Shown in pieces: positions 30,776-39,831 of a DNA stretch of 64,000 nucleotides. Position 1 is the first letter of the stretch. Each line of letters starts with the position of its first letter. Source of the DNA: Nitrospirota bacterium (GTDB lineage: Bacteria > Nitrospirota > Leptospirillia > Leptospirillales > Leptospirillaceae); contig JAKARS010000005.1 of assembly GCA_021828375.1 (NCBI GenBank), forward strand, positions 1-64,000. Reading direction: 5' to 3'. Below the pieces are notes generated by a model. It was not told the origin of the DNA. It saw only the letters and a program-made list of their open reading frames with translations, and did not search any database. A program made the translations under genes and the position numbers.

Positions 30776-31606
30776 ATGGATGAAAAGGTGACCCGGGAGA
30801 TTTTTCCCCGCGACTCGAGAAAGTCTTACGGACTTGTCGAGCTAATGAAAAAGACGGCACCCATCGTCAAGAAGGAGCCAGAAGACACCGTCTATGTCTG
30901 GCCGAACCTACTGATGATCGAGATCATTTGTGCCATCCTCGTGACAGTCGGTCTTATGGTTTTGATTCAGTTTGAACATGCTCCCCTTCGTTCCTTGGCC
31001 GATCCTTCGACCACGCCGAATCCTATGCGCGCTCCTTGGTACTTCCTTGGCCTTCAGGAGTTGCTCGTTTACTTCGATCCATGGTATGCCGGAGTGGTGT
31101 TGCCAGGAATGATTATTGTCGGACTGATGCTCTTCCCATACCTTGATGTGAATCCCAAGGGGGTCGGATACTACACATATTCTGAGCGCAAGTTTGCACT
31201 CTTCAACTACTCCTTCGGCTTTGCGATCTGGTGGATCACGATTATTATCGGAACTTACCTTCGTGGTCTGGACTGGCAGTGGTATTGGCCTTGGAGCAAC
31301 CATCTGGAGCACATGAATCCGGCTCTGGTGACTCTTATTCCCCTCCACCTTATCTTTGTGAATTGGTTTCACGTAAGCGAAGGCGTGGGCAAGCTCTTTG
31401 GAGACATCATCTTCATCGGGTACTTTGCGCTCGGGACAATCATCCCGATGATCGTCTGGAAGCCAATGTACAAGGCGATGGGCTTGTGGCGCTATCTGAC
31501 ATTCTCCTTCTTCTTCCTTTCGATGATGGGGGTTGCGCTCAAGATCGTGCTTAGACTTCTCTTTAACGTCAAATATGTACTTGTCACACCTTGGATCAAT
31601 ATCTGA
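30776..31606 (+). CDS. Cytochrome b C-terminal subunit (subunit IV-like), APWY at the Qo motif
   Basis: NPMRAPWYFLGLQELLVYFDPWYAG and TM segments. Confidence 0.87.
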   Translation: MDEKVTREIFPRDSRKSYGLVELMKKTAPIVKKEPEDTVYVWPNLLMIEIICAILVTVGLMVLIQFEHAPLRSLADPSTTPNPMRAPWYFLGLQELLVYFDPWYAGVVLPGMIIVGLMLFPYLDVNPKGVGYYTYSERKFALFNYSFGFAIWWITIIIGTYLRGLDWQWYWPWSNHLEHMNPALVTLIPLHLIFVNWFHVSEGVGKLFGDIIFIGYFALGTIIPMIVWKPMYKAMGLWRYLTFSFFFLSMMGVALKIVLRLLFNVKYVLVTPWINI

Positions 31607-31704
31607 CGATATTAACGCACTGACTTGTCACGGAGGGGCAGCCTGCCCGCTAGCCCTGCCTCCGATACGTCAAAATGTCCGGCCTGTTCGGGCAAGGAGG
31701 TTCG

Positions 31705-31920
31705 ATGGACCAGTTTCATCAGTTACTCAATGCCCCCTGGGTTGAGGAGTATTTCGGCTATCCCTACCGAATTGGTATCTCTTTGACTCTATTCGTTGGC
31801 ACTGCCATTTTCTATTACCTTGTCATTTGGTTCCAGAAGTGGCAGGAAGGGTCTTTCTATCCTGAGGGGCACCCCCTTCGTAAGTCGGCCCAAAGCACGG
31901 AAAGGGGACGAAAAGAATGA
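31705..31920 (+). CDS. Small single-TM protein within the bc-complex operon
   Basis: SD aaggagg then ATG 31705; MDQFHQLLNAPWVEEYFGYPYRIGISLTLFVGTAIFYYLVIWFQKW; overlaps the next start. Confidence 0.65.
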   Translation: MDQFHQLLNAPWVEEYFGYPYRIGISLTLFVGTAIFYYLVIWFQKWQEGSFYPEGHPLRKSAQSTERGRKE

Positions 31921-32876
31921 AAATGCGCATTTATGCCCTTTTTTTCCTCTCGACAGTTCTTCTCGGAGGAGTCTTTTTCTATGAGTTATATAAAGATACC
32001 CACCCAGAATGGATGACGTATCAACGCTCCTACTATCAGCTCTTGGCCAAAATCACGAAAAAGCCTGAGCTTGCCAACTCCACTCTGACGGTGGTTCAGA
32101 TCTGGAACCCGATCATGAACAAGCCAGACCGTTGTATGACCTGTCATATGGGGATTTCAGTTCCTGCGTTCAAGACCGCCCCGGAGCCATTTACCACACA
32201 TCCTGACCTCTCCGGTTACATCGGAAAGCACCCTTTTGAAAAGTTCGGATGCACTATTTGTCATGATGGCCAAGGGGTAGCCACCACAGTTGCAGAAGCC
32301 CATGGATTCAATGTGTCACTTAATTACCAGCCAAAGCGGGGAGCGTTTGCCGAAGCCTCCTGTTTAAAGTGCCATACAGACCTTTTCAAACCGGGAATCA
32401 ATCCCCCGATGACTCCCTTTCTAAACCTTGCAAAGAAGACGATTGTTCAGAAAGGTTGTGGATCCTGCCATACCATGACCCAGTTTAACCTTCATGGAGT
32501 CTTGGCTCCTGATCTTTCGGGTTTCGGAAGTCGTACGGAGCTGGGCTTCTATAACGTCCATGACTTTAACCATGTCGGAGGGCTTCACTCAGAGCGAGAA
32601 TGGGAGTGGGAGCATTTTAAAAACCCACGGAAGATTTCTCCGGGCATTCCTGCATTTAAGGTTCCGCCCACCATCATGCCTAACTTCCACCTGACGGATC
32701 TCCAGACCACTGCCCTTACCACATGGGTCTTGGGGCTTGACGATCCTTCGGTCATTACCATTCCGCAGAAATACCTTCCGATCGACCGTGATAATGGTCG
32801 CCCGATTCCCATCCCCATCACGAATTATAAGGGCGTCTTCATCCCGGGAGAGCCTAAGGCTGACCAATCAAATTAA
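31917..32876 (+). CDS. Membrane-anchored tetraheme cytochrome c
   Basis: Four CXXCH motifs: CMTCH, CTICH, CLKCH, CGSCH; N-terminal TM. Confidence 0.88.
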   Translation: MKMRIYALFFLSTVLLGGVFFYELYKDTHPEWMTYQRSYYQLLAKITKKPELANSTLTVVQIWNPIMNKPDRCMTCHMGISVPAFKTAPEPFTTHPDLSGYIGKHPFEKFGCTICHDGQGVATTVAEAHGFNVSLNYQPKRGAFAEASCLKCHTDLFKPGINPPMTPFLNLAKKTIVQKGCGSCHTMTQFNLHGVLAPDLSGFGSRTELGFYNVHDFNHVGGLHSEREWEWEHFKNPRKISPGIPAFKVPPTIMPNFHLTDLQTTALTTWVLGLDDPSVITIPQKYLPIDRDNGRPIPIPITNYKGVFIPGEPKADQSN

Positions 32877-32899
32877 TCATGGTTAATCTTCACTAAAGG

Positions 32900-32928
32900 C
32901 GGCAGGAGAAATCCTGCCGTTTTTTTTT
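32900..32928 (+). terminator. Intrinsic terminator of the bc-complex operon
   Basis: cggcagga-gaaa-tcctgccg followed by ttttttttt. Confidence 0.93.
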
Positions 32929-33011
32929 GAAAAATTCCTCGAATTGAAATCCTTTGTCAGAATAAAATAAGAGGACCAGTAACCCACTCTATGGAAAGAA
33001 GCCACAATTAG

Positions 33012-33977
33012 ATGATCGAAGCAATAAATCTCAAGAAGGTCTACAGGTCAAGACGCGGAGATCGAGTAGCCGTCGATGGAATATCATTTTCTGTCCGGGA
33101 GGGAGAGTTTTTTTCATTCTTGGGTCCAAACGGGGCCGGTAAAACGACAACCATTCAAATGATGGTGGCGCTCCTTGCACCAACAAGCGGAGAGATCATC
33201 ATTGACGGCCTGAATGTCGTGACCTATCCACATCAGGTAAGGCAACGAATAGGAATTATTTTCCAAGACCCCAGCCTTGATGACCGGTTGACCGCATGGG
33301 AGAACCTCGAATTTCATGGCCGACTCTATGGCATTGATTCGCGAACACGCGATAAAAGGAGCAATTTTCTCCTTGACGTTATGGGGATCTCAGAAAGACG
33401 CAATGATCTTGTCCGAACCTTCTCCGGAGGAATGAAAAGACGCCTTGAAATTGCGCGGGGTCTTCTTCATTCACCCCGACTTCTCATCCTCGATGAACCG
33501 ACGTTGGGACTCGACCCTCATTCCCGACGGTCTGTCTGGGAATACATACACCGTGTACGAAGAGACGTTGGGATGACAGTTTTTCTGACCACACATTATC
33601 TTGAAGAGGCAGACTCATCTGACCGGGTTGCAATCATGAGCTCTGGAAAAATCGTGGCGCAAGGGACCCCTGACCGCCTGAAAAAAGACCTCTCATCCGA
33701 AATGCTCTCTGTGGAAACAGCAAATCCTGATGCCCTCAATGCTTATCTGATTGCCCATTACCCCTCTTTGCAGAACCAAATTAGAAGAGAAGGCGATGGG
33801 ATCCTCCTTTTTCCCCTTCCTCCGGGAATCGACCTCTCTCCTTGGGACCTTCTTCGTTCAATTCCTTTGCCGATTCGTGAGGCCTCGGTCAGACGCCCCA
33901 ACCTTGATGATGTTTTCATTTACCATACGGGAAGTGGTTTGAAAAATGAAAATGCCGACAAAAGGGGGGAACGATGA
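33012..33977 (+). CDS. ABC transporter ATP-binding protein (DrrA-like)
   Basis: GPNGAGKTTTIQMM, TFSGGMKRRLEIARGLLHSPRLLILDEPTLGLDP. Confidence 0.93.
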   Translation: MIEAINLKKVYRSRRGDRVAVDGISFSVREGEFFSFLGPNGAGKTTTIQMMVALLAPTSGEIIIDGLNVVTYPHQVRQRIGIIFQDPSLDDRLTAWENLEFHGRLYGIDSRTRDKRSNFLLDVMGISERRNDLVRTFSGGMKRRLEIARGLLHSPRLLILDEPTLGLDPHSRRSVWEYIHRVRRDVGMTVFLTTHYLEEADSSDRVAIMSSGKIVAQGTPDRLKKDLSSEMLSVETANPDALNAYLIAHYPSLQNQIRREGDGILLFPLPPGIDLSPWDLLRSIPLPIREASVRRPNLDDVFIYHTGSGLKNENADKRGER

Positions 33978-34813
33978 TGATGGAAAAAGATGTCTCCTTT
34001 AAGGCAACATTGGGGGGAGCCCCGCCCATATTGGCCTCACCACTCAAGCGAGACCTGATGGGGATTTATACCCTGTGGCAACGGGATGTGATTCGCCTCT
34101 GGCGGGACAGGATTCGCCTTGTCGGTTCCTTCATTCAACCCCTTTTATTTCTCTTCATTCTCGGAAGCGGACTGTCCCCGCGAATGGGGGCAATGGGAAT
34201 CATGCGTTCGGGGGGCCCCCTGGGCTATCAGGGATTCCTTTTTCCCGGAATTGTGGCGATGAGCGTTCTGTTCACCGCCTCCTTTGCAGGGGTGGCCATT
34301 GTCTGGGATCGGGAGGTTGGATTTTTGAAGGAGGTCTTGGTGGCCCCCCTTTCCCGGACTGCCGTAGTCCTTGGAAAGATTTTCGGTGGGGCGACAAACT
34401 CTGTTGTACAGGGAAGCCTGATTTTACTTCTCTTTCCACTCTTCCACCTCCACATCTCCCCTGAAAGATTGATCCTGGCATTTCTTGTCATGATTCTCAT
34501 CGGACTGACCCAAACCTCGGTGGGGGTTCTTCTGGGAGTGAGAATGACCTCAAGTCAGGGGTTTATGGTATTGATGAATTTTGTCATACTCCCGCTCTTT
34601 TTCCTTTCGGGGGCACTCTATCCCCTCGACCGTCTTCCAGGGTGGCTCTCTGTCGCCTCCCGCGTCGATCCTCTGTCATACGGCGTTGACCTGCTCCGAT
34701 GGGACTTGGTGGGGGTCCATTATCACTCCCTATGGACAGATCTCAGCAGTCTTTTCGTTTTTATGGGGATCATGGGGGTTCTTTCAGTTGTTCTGTTTAA
34801 CAAAACGGACTAA
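33974..34813 (+). CDS. ABC-2 type transporter permease
   Basis: Six-TM ABC-2 pattern, DREVGFLKEVLVAPLSRTAVVLGK. Confidence 0.9.
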   Translation: MMMEKDVSFKATLGGAPPILASPLKRDLMGIYTLWQRDVIRLWRDRIRLVGSFIQPLLFLFILGSGLSPRMGAMGIMRSGGPLGYQGFLFPGIVAMSVLFTASFAGVAIVWDREVGFLKEVLVAPLSRTAVVLGKIFGGATNSVVQGSLILLLFPLFHLHISPERLILAFLVMILIGLTQTSVGVLLGVRMTSSQGFMVLMNFVILPLFFLSGALYPLDRLPGWLSVASRVDPLSYGVDLLRWDLVGVHYHSLWTDLSSLFVFMGIMGVLSVVLFNKTD

Positions 34814-34844
34814 TCTAGAACTAGTTTTGTTTGTGGAGGTAAAA

Positions 34845-35336
34845 ATGGCTACAGAGGCGTCTTTCGATGTGGTGTCAAAGGTTGATCTTCAGGAGGCAAA
34901 AAATGCCGTTGATCAGGCCCTGAAAGAAATTGGGACGCGATTTGATCTCAAGGACAGTGGCTCCCGGATCGAGTGGGAAAAAGAGGAGCTTGTCGTATCG
35001 GCCAAAGACGCTCACAAATTAACGGCTGTGATCGATATCCTCGAATCCAAGATGATCCGTCGGGGAATTCCCCTGAAGAACCTTGATAAGAAAAAAATTG
35101 AGGAGGCTCTTGGAGGGACCGTGAGGCAAAGGATTGCGATCAAGCAGGGACTTACAGCGGAAATTGCAAAAAAAGTGGCCCAGGAAATCAAAGGGTCGAA
35201 GCTAAAGGTTCAGGCACAGATTCAAGGAGACAGCGTCCGGGTCAATGGTAAATCCCGAGACGATCTTCAGGCAGTGATTGCTCGTCTGAAAAACGTCGAC
35301 TTTGGTATCGACCTTCAGTTCACGAATTACCGGTAG
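34845..35336 (+). CDS. YajQ family cyclic-di-GMP/nucleotide-binding protein
   Basis: EASFDVVSKVDLQEAKNAVDQALKEIGTRFDLKDS; FGIDLQFTNYR C-terminus. Confidence 0.93.
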   Translation: MATEASFDVVSKVDLQEAKNAVDQALKEIGTRFDLKDSGSRIEWEKEELVVSAKDAHKLTAVIDILESKMIRRGIPLKNLDKKKIEEALGGTVRQRIAIKQGLTAEIAKKVAQEIKGSKLKVQAQIQGDSVRVNGKSRDDLQAVIARLKNVDFGIDLQFTNYR

Positions 35337-35361
35337 ACGAATAAAAAGGAAGGGGAGATAG

Positions 35362-36363
35362 GTGATGCGTGCCAAGACATTGAGAAACTTTTTCGGCCCC
35401 ATTTTTGCCGGGACGGCTCTCCTCGCGATGGGAGGATGTATCACAGTCAATCTTTTCCCCCAGGACCGGGGCCTGGAGGAAAAAAAACTACGCCCTCAAG
35501 AGGGAGCCACAGAAAAGGTTGTTTTTCTTCCGATTCGTGGCTTCATCGGAGATCAGGAAAAAAAGGGAGGAACGCCTTTACTCGGTGGAAAAACTGATCA
35601 GGTGCGCCTATTGGATCGGGAGCTTGAAAAGGCGCGACGGGATCCCCATGTCAGAGCCATCATTCTGGATATTGACAGCCCTGGCGGATCAGTCACTGCT
35701 TCAGACCGCCTCTACCACAAGATCCTTCTCTTTCGACAGCGGACGAAGATCCCAGTCATCGCTTTTTTTGGAGATTTGGGAGCGTCGGGAGCCTATTACA
35801 CGGCGATGGGAACGGATGAAGTCTGGGCTCGGCCGACTAGTGTCGTCGGGAGTATCGGGGTCATGATTGCCAACGTCGGGGTGGAAGGCCTGATGAAAAA
35901 AGTTGGGGTGACAGACCGAACTGTCGCCTCGGGGCCTGAAAAGGAAATGGGGTCGCCATTTCGGGAGATGACCCCAGAGGATCGAAGGATATTTGAAGGC
36001 CTTGTGGCAGACTTTTACGCAACCTTTCTTAAAGTTGTGGAGCGGGGTCGGCGAATGGACGCCAACCATCTTGGCCCGTTGGCGGATGGGCGTGTCTTTA
36101 CGGCTCGGCAGGCGTTGGCAGATGGGTTGATTGACCGGGTGGGATATCGATCGGATCTGGTGAGTCATCTCAAGAAAAAGTTGGGTGTGAACAAACTGAT
36201 GCTGGTGACTTATCGAGAGTCTGACGAAGGGTCGCCCTCTCTTCTTGGAATGGAGGCCGGAGGGTTTGGTTCCGTTTCAGCTCAGGCCCTCGCGGGTCTT
36301 ATCCGTTCGCTCGGACCGACTCCCCTCTACTTCTGGTCTCCCGGCGGCCTGACCATGAAATAA
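35362..36363 (+). CDS. sppA: Signal peptide peptidase SppA, short (S49) form
   Basis: DIDSPGGSVTASDRLY, DLGASGAYYTAMGTDEVWA, VVGSIGVM. Confidence 0.92.
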   Translation: MMRAKTLRNFFGPIFAGTALLAMGGCITVNLFPQDRGLEEKKLRPQEGATEKVVFLPIRGFIGDQEKKGGTPLLGGKTDQVRLLDRELEKARRDPHVRAIILDIDSPGGSVTASDRLYHKILLFRQRTKIPVIAFFGDLGASGAYYTAMGTDEVWARPTSVVGSIGVMIANVGVEGLMKKVGVTDRTVASGPEKEMGSPFREMTPEDRRIFEGLVADFYATFLKVVERGRRMDANHLGPLADGRVFTARQALADGLIDRVGYRSDLVSHLKKKLGVNKLMLVTYRESDEGSPSLLGMEAGGFGSVSAQALAGLIRSLGPTPLYFWSPGGLTMK

Positions 36364-36701
36364 GGAGCCTCCTGGAGAAGGTGGTGAGTGGGACCCGGGT
36401 AGTGACGGCAGAAACTCTGTCGTTTGGGATTCCTGAGAAAATCCTGAAAGCTATCATCGAGGGCCGGGTCGGGGAAGTGACCGATACGGCAGGCGGCTCC
36501 GAGTGATTCCCAGGTGGTGTGGCTAAAGATTCCCAGAGCCGCCTTGACATGATTCTGGGCCCACCAGACGACAGGAAATTCCTCGCCGGGGGAGGGTAGC
36601 CCTGCGGGTTGAGCCGCGTGGGGTTCGCCGACGAGAAGGATGATGGAGGCGCAAAGCAACAAAAGAATGCGGGAGAGGCATGACCGCGGAATTGTTTTCA
36701 C
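36327..36701 (-). CDS. Hypothetical exported protein
   Basis: Signal-peptide-like N-terminus; overlaps the preceding minus-strand gene start by 4 nt; convergent 37-nt overlap with sppA. Confidence 0.5.
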   Translation of the reverse strand: MKTIPRSCLSRILLLLCASIILLVGEPHAAQPAGLPSPGEEFPVVWWAQNHVKAALGIFSHTTWESLGAACRIGHFPDPALDDSFQDFLRNPKRQSFCRHYPGPTHHLLQEAPYFMVRPPGDQK

Positions 36702-38017
36702 GACGGGGTCCTTTGGCTAAATCGCGGAGAGACGACAACCATGAGAAGGTCATTGACGTTTGTTCCCGAAGGCCCTGTCCGTATCTCTAACCCATTTTCC
36801 TCGAGAAAACGCCCGGAGTCATGATGACGGAGAGCCAACTGGCCCTCGATCCTCCGTTGGGGGGATGAAAAGAAAGAGGTAGGGACGAGGGCCCCTGCCA
36901 GTCCGGAGTTTCCGTCAAAGCCATCGGATGCGAGAGAGAGAACGAGGGCGGGAAGAGGGAAAAGGGAGATGGCCAGGGACAACCCCAGCTCTAGAGTTCT
37001 CCCGCCTTTTCCTGTGGGGCCTCCTGTCAGGGACACGGTGGTTTCCCCTGATGCGGCCCAGATGCCCCCCGTCGGGTCCTTTGGAGATGACCTCGCCTCC
37101 CAGGCAATGAGAGAGGCAAGGATGCGTCCCGCCTCCCGAGACTCCCCGCATAGCTCATCGGTGAGGAGGTGAAGGGGAAGATCCGAGATCTCCGGGATCC
37201 CCATAAAATGCGAGTTCATCGACCGGATCAGGCTTGTTGACGATCCGATGACCCGGAGCGGAGAGTCCGAGAGCGGGTCGGTGAGGAAAGGATCCTGCGA
37301 TCGACCGAGAAGAATGTTTCGTACTGAAGAGGGGATCTTTTCAAGGGGAAGAAAAAGTCCCAACTCTTCAAGCAGTCGGGGGCCATCCCGATGAACCGGG
37401 GTCATGGGAGCAGAGCCAACAAGTGAGACCCCTGCCCCTGGGATATCGGACAGGACGAAGGTCACATGGGGGCGGGGGGAGAGCATCCGGGCGAGACCTC
37501 CCCCTTTAAATTGCGAGAGATGAAGCCGCAGGGAATTGAGGGTCTCGATGGGAGCGCCGGCCTCCATAAGCTGTCGGGAGACGAGGGTCTTTTCTTCGAG
37601 AGTCACCGGGGGAATCGGGGAGGCAATGAGGCTGGAACTTCCCCCGGAGAGGGCAATCACCACCGGGGACGAGGGAGGAATCCCATGGATGAAGTGCTGG
37701 ATTCTGTCGAAGGCCTCAAGGCTTCTCCTGTCAGGCAGGGGATGCGCCCCTTCAAAAAAAGGAAAGTCGAGGGAGGGTCTCGGGTAGCCTTCTGGCAGGA
37801 TTGACAGGGTCTGGGCTGAAGAGAGGGGAAAAATCTCTGCCAGTGCCTCTGTGAGGGGCCCTGCAGCCTTTCCCATCGAAAGAATTCCTCCGGGAAGGAA
37901 GGATTCGGGAAGAGGATGATCCTTCAGGTGACGGCGGAGAAGAATGCCCGGAGCAATGTCGGCCATGAACTCCGGAATTTTCTCGATGATCCTTCTTCTA
38001 AGACGGTCCTCTTCCAC
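36698..38017 (-). CDS. Glycerate 2-kinase (DUF4147/MOFRL family)
   Basis: VIALSGGSSSLIASP, VLSDIPGAG, LSLASDGFDGNSGLAGALV. Confidence 0.88.
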   Translation of the reverse strand: MEEDRLRRRIIEKIPEFMADIAPGILLRRHLKDHPLPESFLPGGILSMGKAAGPLTEALAEIFPLSSAQTLSILPEGYPRPSLDFPFFEGAHPLPDRRSLEAFDRIQHFIHGIPPSSPVVIALSGGSSSLIASPIPPVTLEEKTLVSRQLMEAGAPIETLNSLRLHLSQFKGGGLARMLSPRPHVTFVLSDIPGAGVSLVGSAPMTPVHRDGPRLLEELGLFLPLEKIPSSVRNILLGRSQDPFLTDPLSDSPLRVIGSSTSLIRSMNSHFMGIPEISDLPLHLLTDELCGESREAGRILASLIAWEARSSPKDPTGGIWAASGETTVSLTGGPTGKGGRTLELGLSLAISLFPLPALVLSLASDGFDGNSGLAGALVPTSFFSSPQRRIEGQLALRHHDSGRFLEENGLEIRTGPSGTNVNDLLMVVVSPRFSQRTPS

Positions 38018-38304
38018 TATTCAGATCTCTGTTTCGGGAGCAAGGGCGGAGGAGAGCTTTCGGGGGAAGGCGGCGCGAGGTATTTATCCCGACACGTCTG
38101 GGAGCAAAAGTAGACGGGCTCTCCCGACGGGCTTTTGGCCACCAGCGCCCGGTCCCTGTCAACATAGAGGCCACAAACCGGGTCGTGGACAAGAGGCGTT
38201 GGCGAAATGTCCCGGGATTGTGAGGGCCCTTTGCCGAGGAAGGCCCGCACCGTTCGGCCCACAAGTACAAGGATGAATGCGATGAGAAGGAGGCGGATCA
38301 GCAT
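38017..38304 (-). CDS. Small membrane protein with YHS/TRASH-like Cys motif
   Basis: DPVCGLYVDRDRALVAKSPSGEPVYFCSQTCRDKYL. Confidence 0.7.
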   Translation of the reverse strand: MLIRLLLIAFILVLVGRTVRAFLGKGPSQSRDISPTPLVHDPVCGLYVDRDRALVAKSPSGEPVYFCSQTCRDKYLAPPSPESSPPPLLPKQRSE

Positions 38305-38332
38305 GTGTGCCTGCAGGGATAAGGATTAGGAG

Positions 38333-39463
38333 ATGATCACATTTTGTGAGTTCATGAGACAGGCGGCCGCCGGTCCTGACGGAGGGTATTACACCCGCCA
38401 TGCCGGGATCGGGCGCGAGGGAGGGGATTTCCTCACTGCCCCCGAGACAAGTCCTGCCTTTGCGACTCTTCTGGCACTCCAGATCGGAGAGTTGGATCGG
38501 GCACTTGGTTCTCCCGATCCATTCTATCTGATCGAGGCGGGACCGGGCAACGGAACCTTGATGTCAGATTTGCTGTCGATTTTCCGAAGGGCAGATCCGG
38601 CTTTTTTCGAGCGGGTCTCCCCCATTCTTTGCGAATTGCCGGGAGTTCTCGAGGCACGCCAGCGGGAGAGGCTTCGGGAGTTCGAGCTCCGACACCCTCC
38701 TCGCTGGATTGCCCTTCCGGAAAACTTGGCATGCACCTCCGGGGAGGCCCCGTCAGGTTGGCCCGGGCCGGGCCCAGGGCTTGTCATGGGCAACGAATTT
38801 CTTGATGCCCTTCCCGTCCATCGTCTCAGGGTCAAGGGAGGGCGGTGGGAAGAGTGCTATGTCCGGGGGGGGGTGGCGGGAGTGTGGGAGGAGGTCTGGG
38901 GAGACCTGTCGGATGGGGAGCTCTCGAGCATCCTTCTTGAAGGATTCGGCTCAGACCTGTCGCGGCGGGAAGGCCAGGAAGCCGAGGTTTGCCAGGATCT
39001 TCCCCGAGTGCTCTCTCTGCTGGATCGGTGCCTGTCCGCTGGGTTCATGCTCTGGGTCGACTACGGGGATATCGGCTCCGAAATTCGTTCTGAACGTCGG
39101 CGAGGTGGAACTCTTCGGGCCTACCGGGGACATCAGGTCTCCGACCGCCTCACAGAATCTCCCGGACATACCGATCTCACGGCCTTTGTCGATTTTTCTC
39201 AGGTGGCCAGGGCTCTGGCAGGGCGCGGATACCGTCTTGAGGGATATACGGACCAGATGTCCTGGTTGATGGGACTTGGCTTCGAAGAGTGGATCCAGGT
39301 TAATGCCGATCGCCTGTCTGACGCGGCCATCCAGGAGGCAGCAACACTTGTCCACCCCCTGCGGATGGGGAGAATATTCAAGGTCCTCTTGATGTCAAAA
39401 GGGATGGCGCCCATGGCTCCCCTTGGCGGCTTTCGCTTCGGGGGACTTCGTTCTCCCTTGTGA
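38333..39463 (+). CDS. SAM-dependent methyltransferase, MidA/NDUFAF7 family
   Basis: GGYYTRHAGIGREGGDFLTAPETSPAFATLLA, EAGPGNGTLMSDLL, GNEFLDALPVHRL. Confidence 0.92.
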   Translation: MITFCEFMRQAAAGPDGGYYTRHAGIGREGGDFLTAPETSPAFATLLALQIGELDRALGSPDPFYLIEAGPGNGTLMSDLLSIFRRADPAFFERVSPILCELPGVLEARQRERLREFELRHPPRWIALPENLACTSGEAPSGWPGPGPGLVMGNEFLDALPVHRLRVKGGRWEECYVRGGVAGVWEEVWGDLSDGELSSILLEGFGSDLSRREGQEAEVCQDLPRVLSLLDRCLSAGFMLWVDYGDIGSEIRSERRRGGTLRAYRGHQVSDRLTESPGHTDLTAFVDFSQVARALAGRGYRLEGYTDQMSWLMGLGFEEWIQVNADRLSDAAIQEAATLVHPLRMGRIFKVLLMSKGMAPMAPLGGFRFGGLRSPL

Positions 39464-39480
39464 CATCCCAGGAGTCATGG

Positions 39481-39831
39481 TCATTTCTGATTTTTGACGA
39501 TATAGTCGGTCACCGCCTGGGCTTCGCTGGCGGTCAGGAACACCCGTCCGGTCTGCTGCATGTATCGGTTCATCTTGAGCACGAGAATCCGCCAGTCCTC
39601 CGGACTTCGGTGTGTCAACGCCGGAAGGGCATGGCACTGGACGCACCGGCTTCGGAAGAGAGATTCCGCGGCCAGGGGAGTACCGGTTGGCTCCGGGTTC
39701 GTCATCGGTGCCATGGGAGGGGAGTGGCGCTCGGGAGAGGGAAGGGCAAGGAGAAGGACGGCAAAAAGAACGGCGGCCCCGGCCGTTATGGCCAGGGCCT
39801 TGCCGTTTGAAAGAGGGGTGCTGCGGCTCAA
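39481..39831 (-). CDS. Monoheme cytochrome c-like protein
   Basis: N-terminal TM, CVQCHALP, C-terminal helix EAQAVTDYIVKNQK. Confidence 0.75.
   Translation of the reverse strand: MSRSTPLSNGKALAITAGAAVLFAVLLLALPSPERHSPPMAPMTNPEPTGTPLAAESLFRSRCVQCHALPALTHRSPEDWRILVLKMNRYMQQTGRVFLTASEAQAVTDYIVKNQK

Noticed and set aside
34799-34831. AACAAAAC...GTTTTGTT dyad between ABC permease and yajQ
   Set aside because: AT-only 8-bp stem with a large loop; too weak for a terminator and overlaps the yajQ ribosome-binding region.
38865-38873. Second G9 tract, in the MidA-like gene
   Set aside because: Encodes conserved-looking RGGVAG in a housekeeping gene; kept only as evidence that G runs are common here, which weakens the phase-variation idea for 12604-12612.
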